Shown here: positions 1 through 8,886 of the stretch, piece after piece | Layout of the letters: every line of letters begins with the position of its first letter | Numbering within the stretch: the first letter of the stretch is position 1 | Source of the DNA: an uncultured Akkermansia sp. | GTDB taxonomy: Bacteria > Verrucomicrobiota > Verrucomicrobiia > Verrucomicrobiales > Akkermansiaceae | Reading direction: 5' to 3' | DNA: 64,000 nucleotides | NCBI GenBank assembly: GCA_947626545.1 | Contig: CANQSS010000004.1 | Span: 1 to 64,000, forward strand | The notes under the pieces: generated by a model | What the model saw: only the letters and a program-made list of their open reading frames with translations | The model's database searches: none | Told to the model about the DNA's origin: nothing | Translations under genes and position numbers: made by a program

Positions 1-19
1 ACTCTAGCATACTTTGAAC

Positions 20-47
20 TTCTTGGCACCCTTTTTTGTGCCAAGAA
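20..47. terminator. Perfect 10-bp inverted repeat TTCTTGGCAC-N8-GTGCCAAGAA, probable terminator of a gene outside the window
   Basis: Arms 20-29 and 38-47 are exact reverse complements; T-rich loop. Confidence 0.5.
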
Positions 48-101
48 CCTGTTGCATTTAATTTTGCAATCCACAATCGTACATCGTACATCGTAAATGC
101 C

Positions 102-130
102 TTGACTCCCGCATTATTTTATGCTCTAAT
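102..130 (+). promoter_or_regulatory. Promoter of putative sRNA A: TTGACT-N17-TCTAAT with extended -10 TG
   Basis: -35 at 102-107, -10 at 125-130, TG at 122-123. Confidence 0.65.
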
Positions 131-136
131 CTTCCC

Positions 137-214
137 GAATAGTTCTGGTTTCTATTCATCTTACTCTAAGTTTTGGCGCCCGCTGAGGTTGCACATTCAG
201 CGGGCGTCTTTTTC
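137..214 (+). ncRNA. Putative small RNA A (~78 nt) ending at an intrinsic terminator
   Basis: Good promoter 7 nt upstream; no ORF; terminator GCGCCCGCTGA/TCAGCGGGCGT + TCTTTTTC at 176-213; paralogue at 847-930. Confidence 0.5.
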
Positions 215-326
215 TAGGGGGGAAAATCATGCGTTGACATCCGCACCCGCACACAGCTCCAAAACGCACTTCTCGCTCCAGCTCTGCCCTCCCCCGCGCA
301 ACGCGCACTATAATCCAAATCGTACA
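171..326. repeat. ~156-bp direct duplication, copy 1 (partner 887-1042)
   Basis: Gap-free near-identity at a constant offset of 716 bp with only a few substitutions. Confidence 0.85.
176..213 (+). terminator. Rho-independent terminator, copy A
   Basis: 11-bp stem 176-186/197-207 followed by T tract. Confidence 0.75.
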
Positions 327-337
327 TCGTACATCGA

Positions 338-520
338 AGTTGACTCACTGGCACCGCCCTGCCCTGGTTGCTTCGGAGTCGCCCCACGACTCCTCACCCC
401 TGCGGGGCAAAAGCTACGCTTTTGGCCAAACTGGCTTACAGCCGTCGCCAGTTTTCACCCTGCGGGCAGCGCATACGCGCTGTCCATACGCACTTACAGC
501 CGTCGTGCGTGTTGTACATA
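338..520 (+). repeat. Multi-hairpin intergenic repeat R1 (GTTGACTCAC...GTGCGTGTTGTACAT)
   Basis: Homologous to 1101-1224, 4010-4220 and 5515-5699; chain of small inverted repeats. Confidence 0.85.
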
Positions 521-554
521 GGCGCCGCCAGGCGCCTCCGGCTCGCGGAGAATC

Positions 555-583
555 TTGCCTTCGTCCTTATTTTGTGCTACACT
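555..583 (+). promoter_or_regulatory. Promoter TTGCCT-N17-TACACT with extended -10 TG, upstream of the 37-aa ORF
   Basis: -35 555-560, -10 578-583. Confidence 0.5.
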
Positions 584-635
584 CCCCCCGCTCCCTTGTG
601 CAAAATGGGGGCAAACCGAAATAATAGAAAAAAAT

Positions 636-749
636 ATGAAGCGAAAACTTGTTCGCAGCATGCTGGCCGCGTTCTGGTGGTGCATTGCGCACCCGTGGTA
701 CGTGGAACAACTAGTGTATCTCGCATTCCTTGCCTGGTACCGCTTGTAG
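636..749 (+). CDS. Candidate 37-aa small membrane-associated protein MKRKLVRSMLAAFWWCIAHPWYVEQLVYLAFLAWYRL
   Basis: Basic N-terminus then Trp/Tyr-rich hydrophobic stretch; own upstream promoter; followed by UUCG-loop hairpin (~763-787). Confidence 0.35.
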   Translation: MKRKLVRSMLAAFWWCIAHPWYVEQLVYLAFLAWYRL

Positions 750-811
750 CATGCGGGCACCCGCCCCGGGGCTTCTTCGGAAGCCTCGGGGAAATGGGGC
801 AAAAAAAAGTA

Positions 812-840
812 TTGACTCTCTCCGCATTTTTTGTTCTAAT
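812..840 (+). promoter_or_regulatory. Promoter of putative sRNA B: TTGACT-N17-TCTAAT with extended -10 TG
   Basis: -35 812-817, -10 835-840, TG at 832-833. Confidence 0.65.
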
Positions 841-846
841 GAACTC

Positions 847-930
847 GAGCTTCTTTTCGCTCGTTTTTTTTCTTACTTTATTTCGGTTTTGGCGCCCGCT
901 GAAGTTGCACATTCAGCGGGCGTCTTTTTC
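847..930 (+). ncRNA. Putative small RNA B (~84 nt), paralogue of sRNA A with a different 5' half
   Basis: Promoter 7 nt upstream; 3' half and terminator nearly identical to sRNA A. Confidence 0.5.
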
Positions 931-1042
931 TAGGGGGGAAAATCATGCGTTGACATCCGCACCCGCACGCAGCTCCAAAACGCACTTCTCGCTCCAGCTC
1001 TGCCCTCCCCCGCGCAACGCGCGCTATAATCCAAATCGTACG
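887..1042. repeat. ~156-bp direct duplication, copy 2
   Basis: See copy 1. Confidence 0.85.
892..929 (+). terminator. Rho-independent terminator, copy B
   Basis: Same stem as copy A at +716 bp, then TCTTTTTC. Confidence 0.75.
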
Positions 1043-1100
1043 TCGTACATCCAACATCGTACATGAGCAGCTGCCTCGCAGCTGCTTGGGGCCGTCGTGC

Positions 1101-1252
1101 GTGTTGACTCACTGGCACCACCCTGCCAGTTCGCCCTTCGGGCAGCGCCTTCGCGCTGTCCATACGCACTTACCGCCCGCTAACGCGTGCGCCCTGAACG
1201 GGGCCGTCGTGCGTGTTGTACATAGGCAACCGCATTTTCTAATGCGGTTGCC
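1101..1252 (+). repeat. Multi-hairpin intergenic repeat R2 (shortened) ending in palindrome GGCAACCGCATT-TTCT-AATGCGGTTGCC (1225-1252)
   Basis: Shares GTTGACTCAC start and GTGCGTGTTGTACAT end with R1/R3/R4; perfect 12-bp stem. Confidence 0.85.
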
Positions 1253-1323
1253 CTGGGGCATGGCGATACTTGTTTGCAAATTAGATTGCCCTTGCAAACA
1301 TGGAGGGAGATTATAGGGAGAAT

Positions 1324-3039
1324 ATGGGCAAGACTATTTCAGAACGGTTGGTAGAGTGGCTAGTGGAACAAGGGGTGGAACGCATCTATGGCATAGCAGG
1401 CGACAGTTTGAATCCGGTGCTGCAAGCTATCAGTCGGGAGCCCCGACTACGCTGGGTGCATGTACGGCATGAGGAAACGGCTGCCTTCGCAGCCTCAGCG
1501 GATGCACAAGTAAGCGGACGAGTTGCAGCGTGTTGCGGAAGCTGCGGTCCGGGCAATCTGCACCTCATCAACGGTCTTTACGATGCGCACCGCAGTGGCG
1601 CGCCTGTGTTTGCGCTTGCCTCCCACATCGCTACCACCAACATCGGCACCGATTATTTTCAGGAGACCCATCCCACCCATTTTTTTGCAGAGTGCACGCA
1701 GTTTCGCGAACTTATCACTTGCGCCGAGCATGTCGACCAAATCATGGGAGCAGCGCTGCGCAGCGCGATAAATGTCCCCGGTGTAGGAATGGTGGTACTG
1801 CCTGGAGATGCAGCAGCAGCGGAAGCAGCTCAAGCAGACCCCGTACAACCCTTTTCATTGCATTGTGCCCAGCTCACACCTTGTGAGCCGGAAGTGGCGC
1901 AGCTAGCCCGCTTAATCAACCGCTCTGCGCGAGTAACATTCCTTTGCGGCGCCGGGTGTCGGGGCGCGAGGGAGGAAATCATTGCGCTGGCGCGGCGTGT
2001 GGGAGCTCCCATTGCCTACACGTTGCGAGCAAAGGAAATATTGGAGGCGGATAACCCTCTCGCTGTAGGCATGACCGGACTCATTGGTTGGGGAGATGCA
2101 ACGCGAGCGCTGCACGAGGCAGAATTGGTAGTGCTGTGGGGCACGGATTTTCCCTACCGCGCTTTCTTGCCAATGCACGGGCATGTGGTACAGGTAGATA
2201 ACCGAGCAGAAGCGCTGGGGAGACGCGTTCCTATCTGTCTTGGTATCCACGCCGATGTAGCGCCAACGGCGCGGATGCTGCTGCCATTGGTACAGCAGGA
2301 CCGTGGAGATGAATTTCTGGCTCGAAGCCTTTCTCGCCATGGCAAACAAATTTTACGTCTTCAATCGAGCATACGCTGCGTGGATGAGCAAGCTCCCATC
2401 CGTCCGGAATATCTAACGCGCATGGTAAGTGATTATGCCGAACCAGATGCAATTTTCACCGTGGATACAGGCACACCCGTCATCTGGGCATCACGGTACG
2501 TGCAAGCCCTGCTGCATAGGCGCATTATAGGTTCGTTTAAGCATGGCTCCATGGCCTGTGCTCTCGCGATGGCCGTGGGAGCCAAAGCCGCTTTTCCCTC
2601 ACGACAGGTGATTGCCTTTTGCGGCGATGGCGGGCTGAGTATGCTGCCCGGCGACATGCTCACTTTGCTTCAAGAAAGACTCGCCGTGAAAATTCTCGTA
2701 TTGAATAACTCAGCGCTCGACTTTGTAGCTTTGGAACAGGAACTCGCAGATATGCCCAACATGGGCACAGTTCTGCGTTGCACGGATTATGCAGCACTGG
2801 CGCGCGGCATGGGACTGGTCGCATCCCGCGTGGAATATCCTCCGGAACTTCCCGGGGCTGTACGATCATGGTTGTCGGCACAGGGGCCTGCTCTGCTGGA
2901 TGTGGTAGTAGATTGTTCCGCGCTGGCACTACCACCGGACACCACCTTCATCCCCTCGCTCGATTTCGCTCACCATCCCCTGCCCCAGACAGACCCCGGT
3001 AAAGAATTGGACCCCGTACGACGAAGTATCGTACGCTAG
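1324..3039 (+). CDS. poxB: Thiamine-diphosphate-dependent pyruvate dehydrogenase (quinone)/pyruvate oxidase family
   Basis: N-terminus MGKTISERLVEWLVEQGVERIYGIAGDSLNPV, TPP-binding GDGGLSMLPGDMLTLLQERLAVKILVLNN. Confidence 0.85.
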   Translation: MGKTISERLVEWLVEQGVERIYGIAGDSLNPVLQAISREPRLRWVHVRHEETAAFAASADAQVSGRVAACCGSCGPGNLHLINGLYDAHRSGAPVFALASHIATTNIGTDYFQETHPTHFFAECTQFRELITCAEHVDQIMGAALRSAINVPGVGMVVLPGDAAAAEAAQADPVQPFSLHCAQLTPCEPEVAQLARLINRSARVTFLCGAGCRGAREEIIALARRVGAPIAYTLRAKEILEADNPLAVGMTGLIGWGDATRALHEAELVVLWGTDFPYRAFLPMHGHVVQVDNRAEALGRRVPICLGIHADVAPTARMLLPLVQQDRGDEFLARSLSRHGKQILRLQSSIRCVDEQAPIRPEYLTRMVSDYAEPDAIFTVDTGTPVIWASRYVQALLHRRIIGSFKHGSMACALAMAVGAKAAFPSRQVIAFCGDGGLSMLPGDMLTLLQERLAVKILVLNNSALDFVALEQELADMPNMGTVLRCTDYAALARGMGLVASRVEYPPELPGAVRSWLSAQGPALLDVVVDCSALALPPDTTFIPSLDFAHHPLPQTDPGKELDPVRRSIVR

Positions 3040-3047
3040 GGTACAGA

Positions 3048-3701
3048 TCATTTCTTCATGGAAAGAATGGCAAGCGCCATATCCGGAGCCTTAAAGGTAG
3101 AACTGCCGGCCACCAAGCAATCTGCACCGGCCTCACGACACTGTGCCGCCTGCGCCGGTCCGATTCCGCCATCCATCTGGATGAGAAAATGCAAGTCCCG
3201 ACGCGCACGCTCATCCCTTAAAAAACGCACTTTGTCAAGCACCTCTGCCATGAAACTCTGCCCGCCGAATCCAGGCACGACACTCATGACCAGCACTAAA
3301 TCCACTTCCTCTAAATAGGGTAACACGCGCTCCACAGACGTGGCGGGATTGACGGCCAATCCTGACTGTGCTCCCCCTTGGCGGATAGCACACAAAGTGG
3401 CATGCAAGTCCACAGCACCCTCACGCTCCACATGGATGCTGATGAGATTCATTCCCGCTTTTAGAAAGCGAGGCAGATAGTGATCTGGGGCATTAATCAT
3501 AAGGTGGGCATCCAGGAAAGTCTCCGGCGGCACACTCTTACGGATGGCTGTGCAAATATCTGGCCCAAAAGAAATGTTGTCCACAAAAGCGCCATCCATC
3601 ACATCCAGATGCAGCCAATCGGCACCCGCTGCCAGCGCTCGCTGAGCTTCATGCCCGATCTTTCGAAAATCACAGGCCAACATGGAAGGTGCAACCAACA
3701 T
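3048..3701 (-). CDS. rpe: Ribulose-phosphate 3-epimerase
   Basis: MLVAPSMLACDF, LDVMDGAFV, VMSVVPGFGGQSF; start moved to 3701 on promoter geometry. Confidence 0.95.
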   Translation of the reverse strand: MLVAPSMLACDFRKIGHEAQRALAAGADWLHLDVMDGAFVDNISFGPDICTAIRKSVPPETFLDAHLMINAPDHYLPRFLKAGMNLISIHVEREGAVDLHATLCAIRQGGAQSGLAVNPATSVERVLPYLEEVDLVLVMSVVPGFGGQSFMAEVLDKVRFLRDERARRDLHFLIQMDGGIGPAQAAQCREAGADCLVAGSSTFKAPDMALAILSMKK

Positions 3702-3708
3702 GCTTTGG

Positions 3709-3737
3709 AGCATAGTGGAAGGAACCCGCATTGTCAA
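3709..3737 (-). promoter_or_regulatory. rpe promoter TTGACA-N17-TATGCT, 7 nt before ATG
   Basis: TGTCAA 3732-3737, AGCATA 3709-3714, CAT 3699-3701. Confidence 0.8.
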
Positions 3738-3835
3738 GTCCGGTCTCGTCTGACGAGGGCAAACCACATCCGACCTAAGAAAAAACACCCCCAATGGTAG
3801 GCAACGGCATATCATATAGCATAAGTTGTTGGTTA

Positions 3836-3863
3836 TTTACGATTTACGATTTACGATTTACGA
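3836..3863 (-). repeat. Four perfect tandem TTTACGA heptamers (reverse complement TCGTAAA)
   Basis: Direct reading. Confidence 0.9.
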
Positions 3864-4009
3864 TTTGGCCAAGCCATGGACGTAGCTTTGCATTAATCCG
3901 GAACTTTCGAACCAACCACCCGTCATACTTCACCCTCCCCCTCCGCTAAAGCTTCGCATAGCCCGCGCCTTTGGCGCGCTATAATCCAAATCGTACATCG
4001 TACGTCGAA

Positions 4010-4248
4010 AGTTGACTCACCGCCGCCCCATCGGCCTGGTTGCTTCGGAGTCGCCTCACGACTCCTCACCCCTTCGGGGCAAAAGCTGCGCTTTTGGCCA
4101 AACTGGCTTACAGCCGTCGCCAGTTTTCACCCTTCGGGCAGCGCCTTCGCGCTGTCCATACGCACTTACCGCCCGCTAACGCGTGCGCCCTCATCGGGGC
4201 CGTCGTGCGTGTTGTACATGGGCAAGCGCATTTTCTAATGCGGTTGCC
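4010..4248 (+). repeat. Multi-hairpin intergenic repeat R3 plus terminal palindrome (4221-4248)
   Basis: Homologous to R1/R2/R4; arms GGAGTCG/CGACTCC, CCCCTTCGGGG, AAAAGCTGCGCTTTT, CAGCGCCTTCGCGCTG. Confidence 0.85.
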
Positions 4249-4253
4249 TTGGC

Positions 4254-4282
4254 TTGCTATGCACGCAAATCGGTGATACAAT
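4254..4282 (+). promoter_or_regulatory. Lipoprotein promoter TTGCTA-N17-TACAAT, 7 nt before ATG 4290
   Basis: -35 4254-4259, -10 4277-4282, extended TG. Confidence 0.75.
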
Positions 4283-4289
4283 GTCGAGT

Positions 4290-5081
4290 ATGAGAACATG
4301 GGTGAGTATGGGTATGGCAATGTTGACGCTTGTGAGCTGCCAGCAAACGCCGCCGTCGATGGATACCCCTGTCGGGGAAGATGCCATCGCTGAAAAGCCA
4401 GCCAATTATCAGGCTTTGCCAGGGCAGGCAGCTACTTCCACCACGCCATCGGATACAACCACTGCCTTCGATTTTGCCGCAGCTTCCTACGCATCATCTT
4501 CCGCACTAAAACCTGACACAGCAAACAGCCATCCGTCAGTCCCGCACGTGGCACCACCCGCGCTTCCGCAGCAATTTCAGATACCGGATAAAATTCCTGC
4601 ACCTCCCCCCATTCCGGATCCCCGTCCCGTGAATGACATACCCCTGTCCACCAGTCCTGTCCCCTCCCCGACGGCTGCTAGCGGTTCGGCAGGTATAAGC
4701 GCGGCCACGGCAAGATCCAACTCGGCGGGCTATGCAGTACAGGTGACTAATGGGACAAGTGGGCGCCTCTTTGTGGAAGTGCAGGATGACTCGGGCAACA
4801 TCTTTCCCTTCGGCTCCATGTACGCCGGACAACGAATCGCCTCGAGTCCCCAGGAACTCCGTCCCATCAGTGGTCAGTTGCAAGTGGTTATACGAGATCC
4901 AGATCAGGCTGGTGCGCCAGAACTGCGGCGCTATCGAGTAACCCCTCCACCCAATTACGAAGGGCATACCTTGGGGGTGACTATCCTGCCGGGTGGTCGC
5001 TACCGGGCTTCGCTGGACGGCAAAGTGTACTTCCGGTCAACGGAGCCACAGCCGGTCCAGCCTGCGCAGCTCATACGCTAA
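4290..5081 (+). CDS. Putative lipoprotein, proline-rich linker with C-terminal beta-rich domain
   Basis: MRTWVSMGMAMLTLVSC signal peptide/lipobox. Confidence 0.7.
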   Translation: MRTWVSMGMAMLTLVSCQQTPPSMDTPVGEDAIAEKPANYQALPGQAATSTTPSDTTTAFDFAAASYASSSALKPDTANSHPSVPHVAPPALPQQFQIPDKIPAPPPIPDPRPVNDIPLSTSPVPSPTAASGSAGISAATARSNSAGYAVQVTNGTSGRLFVEVQDDSGNIFPFGSMYAGQRIASSPQELRPISGQLQVVIRDPDQAGAPELRRYRVTPPPNYEGHTLGVTILPGGRYRASLDGKVYFRSTEPQPVQPAQLIR

Positions 5082-5250
5082 CAGCAGCAAAAGCACCTTT
5101 TGGACAAACTGGCCACGAGCATCTTCTCTGGGCTCATTCACTCCATTCCTCGTGCGTTTCCCATGGATGAAGAAGGTAAGCCAGCAAGACGGCAAACTTC
5201 GCCAAGTTCGCGCGCAACGCGCCGAATTCCGCAATCGTCCATCGTACATA

Positions 5251-5278
5251 GGCAACCGCATTTTCTAATGCGGTTGCC
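5251..5278. repeat. Palindrome GGCAACCGCATT-TTCT-AATGCGGTTGCC preceded by TCGTACA
   Basis: Perfect 12-bp stem. Confidence 0.9.
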
Positions 5279-5514
5279 CTCACACGTGTCCCAATAAAAT
5301 TTTCGCATGTCCATTCAACCCATTCCTCATGCGTTTCCGACAGACAAAGGAAGTAAGCTCGACAAGATGTCAAACCATTGACGATCCGGCATAGCAGTGA
5401 ACCCGGCATAGCGTAGCACCAGTTGCTTTCCTCCTATCAACGCATCATCATTTCAGGATTTCCGCTATGCACCAGCTCGGCGATCTCGCGCGTAGCGCGC
5501 TAGCATTCAAATCG

Positions 5515-5699
5515 TAAATTGACTCACCGCCGCCCCATCGGCCTGGTTGCTTCGGAGTCGCCTCACGACTCCTCACCCCTGCGGGGCAAAAGCTGTGCTT
5601 TTGGCCAAACTGGCTTACAGCCGTCGCCAGTTTTCACCCCTGCGGGGCAGCGCATACGCGCTGTCCATACGCACTTACAGCCGTCGTGCGTGTTGTAAA
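5515..5699 (+). repeat. Multi-hairpin intergenic repeat R4
   Basis: Homologous to R1. Confidence 0.85.
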
Positions 5700-5782
5700 T
5701 CGTAAATGCCCAACGGATTATACTGCATGATGTGCCGTTGACTACCTATTTGGATCGCTTTTTCTTGGGACGGATGTGAGTC

Positions 5783-5811
5783 TTGCCATGGCCGGCATTC
5801 TATGGTATGCT
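5783..5811 (+). promoter_or_regulatory. pyrF promoter TTGCCA-N17-TATGCT, 7 nt before ATG
   Basis: -35 5783-5788, -10 5806-5811, ATG 5819. Confidence 0.75.
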
Positions 5812-5818
5812 TGCGCGC

Positions 5819-6598
5819 ATGAAATACACGGAGAAACTTGCTGCACGCATCCGTGCCACGCACTCAGCCCTGTGTATCGGGCTAGACCCGCGCCCGGAAG
5901 GTGAAAACACGAAGGACATAGGAATGTGGCTGCGCCAAGTCGTGCAGGAAACCTCCCCGTACGCGGCAGCTTTTAAGCCCAACATCGCCTACTTTGAGGC
6001 CATGGGACCTCAGGGTATCCAGATGCTTGTTGATTTACTGCCGGAAATTCCCGCCGACATCCCTGTGATCCTGGATGCTAAACGCGGTGATATCGGCGAA
6101 ACGCAAAAGTACTACGCCAAGGCCTATTTTGAACGAATGCAAGTGGATGCCGTCACTCTCAACCCTTTCATGGGCTACGATATCTTGGCACCCTTTCTGA
6201 ATACCCCAGGCAAGGGAATCTATCTGCTCGCGGTCACTTCCAATGGTGGCGCAGCAGATATCGAGCGTCAGCGTCTGCGTGACGGACGCAAGGTGTACCA
6301 GCTAGTGGGAGACATGGTGGAGCGAGCGCGACGAGAAGGGGCGGTAAGCGAGGTTGGTCTTGTTGTGGGACTCACGAATGCGGATGAACGTCTGTTCTCG
6401 GAGTTGCCGGACGCACCGCTTCTCATTCCGGGACTTGGAGCACAAGGTGGTGAGCTGAGCACGTTGAGCGGTTCAACGCGCACATCCCCCGCGCTCATCA
6501 ACGTATCACGTGGTATCCTCTACAAAAATTTGGAGATGAGCTACGCAGACAGAGCAAAAATGTACGCTGAGCAAATTCGCCAGGCTCTCGCTTTGTAA
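5819..6598 (+). CDS. pyrF: Orotidine 5'-phosphate decarboxylase
   Basis: [26 protein letters not shown]. Confidence 0.95.
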   Translation: MKYTEKLAARIRATHSALCIGLDPRPEGENTKDIGMWLRQVVQETSPYAAAFKPNIAYFEAMGPQGIQMLVDLLPEIPADIPVILDAKRGDIGETQKYYAKAYFERMQVDAVTLNPFMGYDILAPFLNTPGKGIYLLAVTSNGGAADIERQRLRDGRKVYQLVGDMVERARREGAVSEVGLVVGLTNADERLFSELPDAPLLIPGLGAQGGELSTLSGSTRTSPALINVSRGILYKNLEMSYADRAKMYAEQIRQALAL

Positions 6599-6611
6599 TC
6601 CCACCGCCGGC

Positions 6612-7427
6612 ATGAAACAATACCTTCAATTGTTGGACGACGTGTTGACACATGGCGTGGAGCGCCGTGACCGTACCGGAACTGGAACAATTGGGGTTTT
6701 TGGCCGCCAAGCGCGCTTTGACCTGCGCGAGGGCTTCCCATGCCTCACTACGAAAAAGCTTCATTTACGTTCCATTATCCACGAGCTGCTCTGGTTCTTG
6801 ATGGGCAGCACCAACATACGCTATCTGCACGAGAACGGCGTGACCATTTGGGACGAGTGGGCGGATGAAAACGGCGACCTCGGTCCGGTATACGGTTCGC
6901 AGTGGCGCAAATGGCCTGATGGCAAGGGTGGCAGCATCGACCAGATTGAGAAGCTAATCTGTGGATTGAAAGAAAACCCCTGGAGCCGCCGTCATATCGT
7001 CAGCGCATGGAATGTGGCGGAAGTAAACCAAATGGCGTTGCCCCCTTGCCACTGTCTGTTTCAATTTTTTGTGACACCGGCTTCAGAACCGAACAAACCG
7101 CATGGTTTAAGCCTGCAGCTCTACCAACGTAGCTGCGATCTATTCTTGGGGGTACCTTTCAACATAGCGAGCTACGCATTGCTGCTCATGATGACTTCGC
7201 AGGTATGTGGCTACGAGGCGCGAGAGTTCATCCATACGTACGGAGATTTGCATCTGTACCTGAATCATATCGACCAAGCGCGGTTACAACTTACCCGAGA
7301 ACCCAGGCCGCTTCCTACCATGCGTATCAACCCGGCTGTCACTACCATTGACAACTTTCATTACGAGGATTTCTCTCTCGAAAACTACAACCCGCACCCA
7401 CACATTAAAGCCCCTATTTCTGTATGA
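6612..7427 (+). CDS. thyA: Thymidylate synthase
   Basis: [44 protein letters not shown]. Confidence 0.97.
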   Translation: MKQYLQLLDDVLTHGVERRDRTGTGTIGVFGRQARFDLREGFPCLTTKKLHLRSIIHELLWFLMGSTNIRYLHENGVTIWDEWADENGDLGPVYGSQWRKWPDGKGGSIDQIEKLICGLKENPWSRRHIVSAWNVAEVNQMALPPCHCLFQFFVTPASEPNKPHGLSLQLYQRSCDLFLGVPFNIASYALLLMMTSQVCGYEAREFIHTYGDLHLYLNHIDQARLQLTREPRPLPTMRINPAVTTIDNFHYEDFSLENYNPHPHIKAPISV

Positions 7428-7894
7428 AATATACCCTCACCGGAGTGGTTGCCATGGATGATAACCGCGCTATTGGGTACCAGGGCGCTCTCCCTTGGCG
7501 TCTTGTGGAGGATCTGCGCCTCTTCAAACGGATCACCATGGGGCACCCCATCCTGATGGGGAGGATAACTCACGAGAGTATGGGACGCCTGCTGCCCGGG
7601 CGACAAAACATTGTGCTTACCCGATCCTCCTCCTATTGTGCGGCAGAAGGCGCCGTCGTCATTCACTCTCTCGCTCAGTTGGAGCATGTCAAGCTGCAGG
7701 ATCCGGAAGTCATGGTCATAGGTGGAGCGCAAATATATGGCATGCTGCTGTCAAAGCTCGATAAACTACACGTTTCGCATATACACGGCACCCACGAAGC
7801 GGATACGTTTTTCCCGCCCTTTTCGGAGCAATTCCCACATGTGTCAGAAGGGGAGGAATACGAAGGATTCACCTTCCGCACTTACTCACGCTGA
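7424..7894 (+). CDS. folA: Dihydrofolate reductase
   Basis: [35 protein letters not shown] overlap with thyA. Confidence 0.95.
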   Translation: MKYTLTGVVAMDDNRAIGYQGALPWRLVEDLRLFKRITMGHPILMGRITHESMGRLLPGRQNIVLTRSSSYCAAEGAVVIHSLAQLEHVKLQDPEVMVIGGAQIYGMLLSKLDKLHVSHIHGTHEADTFFPPFSEQFPHVSEGEEYEGFTFRTYSR

Positions 7895-8883
7895 CTGCTG
7901 TCAACCCGCGCTGTACGATGCCAGCGCCCGGCTAAATGGGAGCATACCATAAGCTGAACCTGGTGAAACACCATGAGCGGGAGTAGCAGGTTGTTGTCCA
8001 ATTCTCCAAAAATAGCCAGCATCATGGGTGCTCCTACGGCCAAACTTTTCTTCGAACCGCAGAAGAGGATCGTGATACTATCCGCACGTTCAAAATGCAG
8101 CAAATGGCATGTCCCCCAGATGATGAACTGTATCACTGCCAGTAGAATCAGCGAGGCAGCGATAAGCCCCGCTAGCTGCGTCCATGAAAGCTGTGCCCAG
8201 TAGCCTTGCGCCGTAGCGGACGAGAACGAGGTATACACCACCAACCAAATAGTAAGTCGGTCATTTGTAGAAATGAGTGAACGGTGGTTATCGGCCCATG
8301 CTTTCAGAAAACGCTGCAATGCCTGACCCAGTGCGAAAGGCAGAAGAATTTGGTAGCTGATAGTAAGTACGGTATCCAGCCCCACGCGCGAGCCCTGCAC
8401 ATGATCCATAGAAAAAAGCAACCCAACCAGCAGAGGTGTGAGCACCACCCCCAAAAGACTAGAAATCGAAGCCGAACACACCGCTGCTGGCACATTACCT
8501 CCTGCTATGGAAGTAAATGCGATACTACTCTGTACCGTAGATGGCAAACACGCCACATACAACACTCCCGAGAACAAGGTAGCGCCCACGAGAGCTTCCA
8601 ACACTCCACGCCCCAACCACACCACCACCGGAAAAAGCACAAAGGTGGAAAGAAGAACCATGCTCTGCAAGCGCCAGTGTAAGATACCATCTACCACCGA
8701 ACGACGCGACAATTTTACCCCGTACAGGAAGAAAAGCAGCACGATGGCCGCTTGGGTGAGCCAACCAAAACCTGTCGCTATCATCCCGCGACATGGAACA
8801 AGCAAACCCAGTAATATGCTCAGGATGATGCCGGCGGTAAAGGCATCCGGAAGAAGGATGCTATGTTTGGCGCCGCGGACCAT
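7882..8883 (-). CDS. Bile acid:sodium symporter family (YfeH-like) transporter
   Basis: Multi-TM; FFLYGVKLSRRSV, FCGSKKSLAVGAPM. Confidence 0.85.
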   Translation of the reverse strand: MVRGAKHSILLPDAFTAGIILSILLGLLVPCRGMIATGFGWLTQAAIVLLFFLYGVKLSRRSVVDGILHWRLQSMVLLSTFVLFPVVVWLGRGVLEALVGATLFSGVLYVACLPSTVQSSIAFTSIAGGNVPAAVCSASISSLLGVVLTPLLVGLLFSMDHVQGSRVGLDTVLTISYQILLPFALGQALQRFLKAWADNHRSLISTNDRLTIWLVVYTSFSSATAQGYWAQLSWTQLAGLIAASLILLAVIQFIIWGTCHLLHFERADSITILFCGSKKSLAVGAPMMLAIFGELDNNLLLPLMVFHQVQLMVCSHLAGRWHRTARVDSSQRE

Positions 8884-8886
8884 GAA

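Noticed and set aside
77-97. Heptamer arrays as a CRISPR array
   Set aside because: 7-bp units directly abut with no spacers and no cas genes are present.
309-314. TATAAT in the repeat phrase GCGC(A/G)CTATAATCCAAATCG as a promoter (also ~1025, ~3979)
   Set aside because: No acceptable -35 box 16-18 bp upstream in any copy.
340-1316. ORFs 340-624, 368-1066, 494-802(-), 930-1169(-), 1086-1316 and the similar 4040-4276, 4108-4320(-)
   Set aside because: They lie on the multi-hairpin repeats; similar peptides (LAKLAYSRRQFSPxGQRxRAVHTHL) come from shared repeat DNA, with no RBS or family signature.
3702-3815. Upstream extension of rpe (MICRCLPLG...)
   Set aside because: The promoter -35/-10 lies inside it, and MLVAPSMLACDF at 3701 matches the normal Rpe N-terminus.
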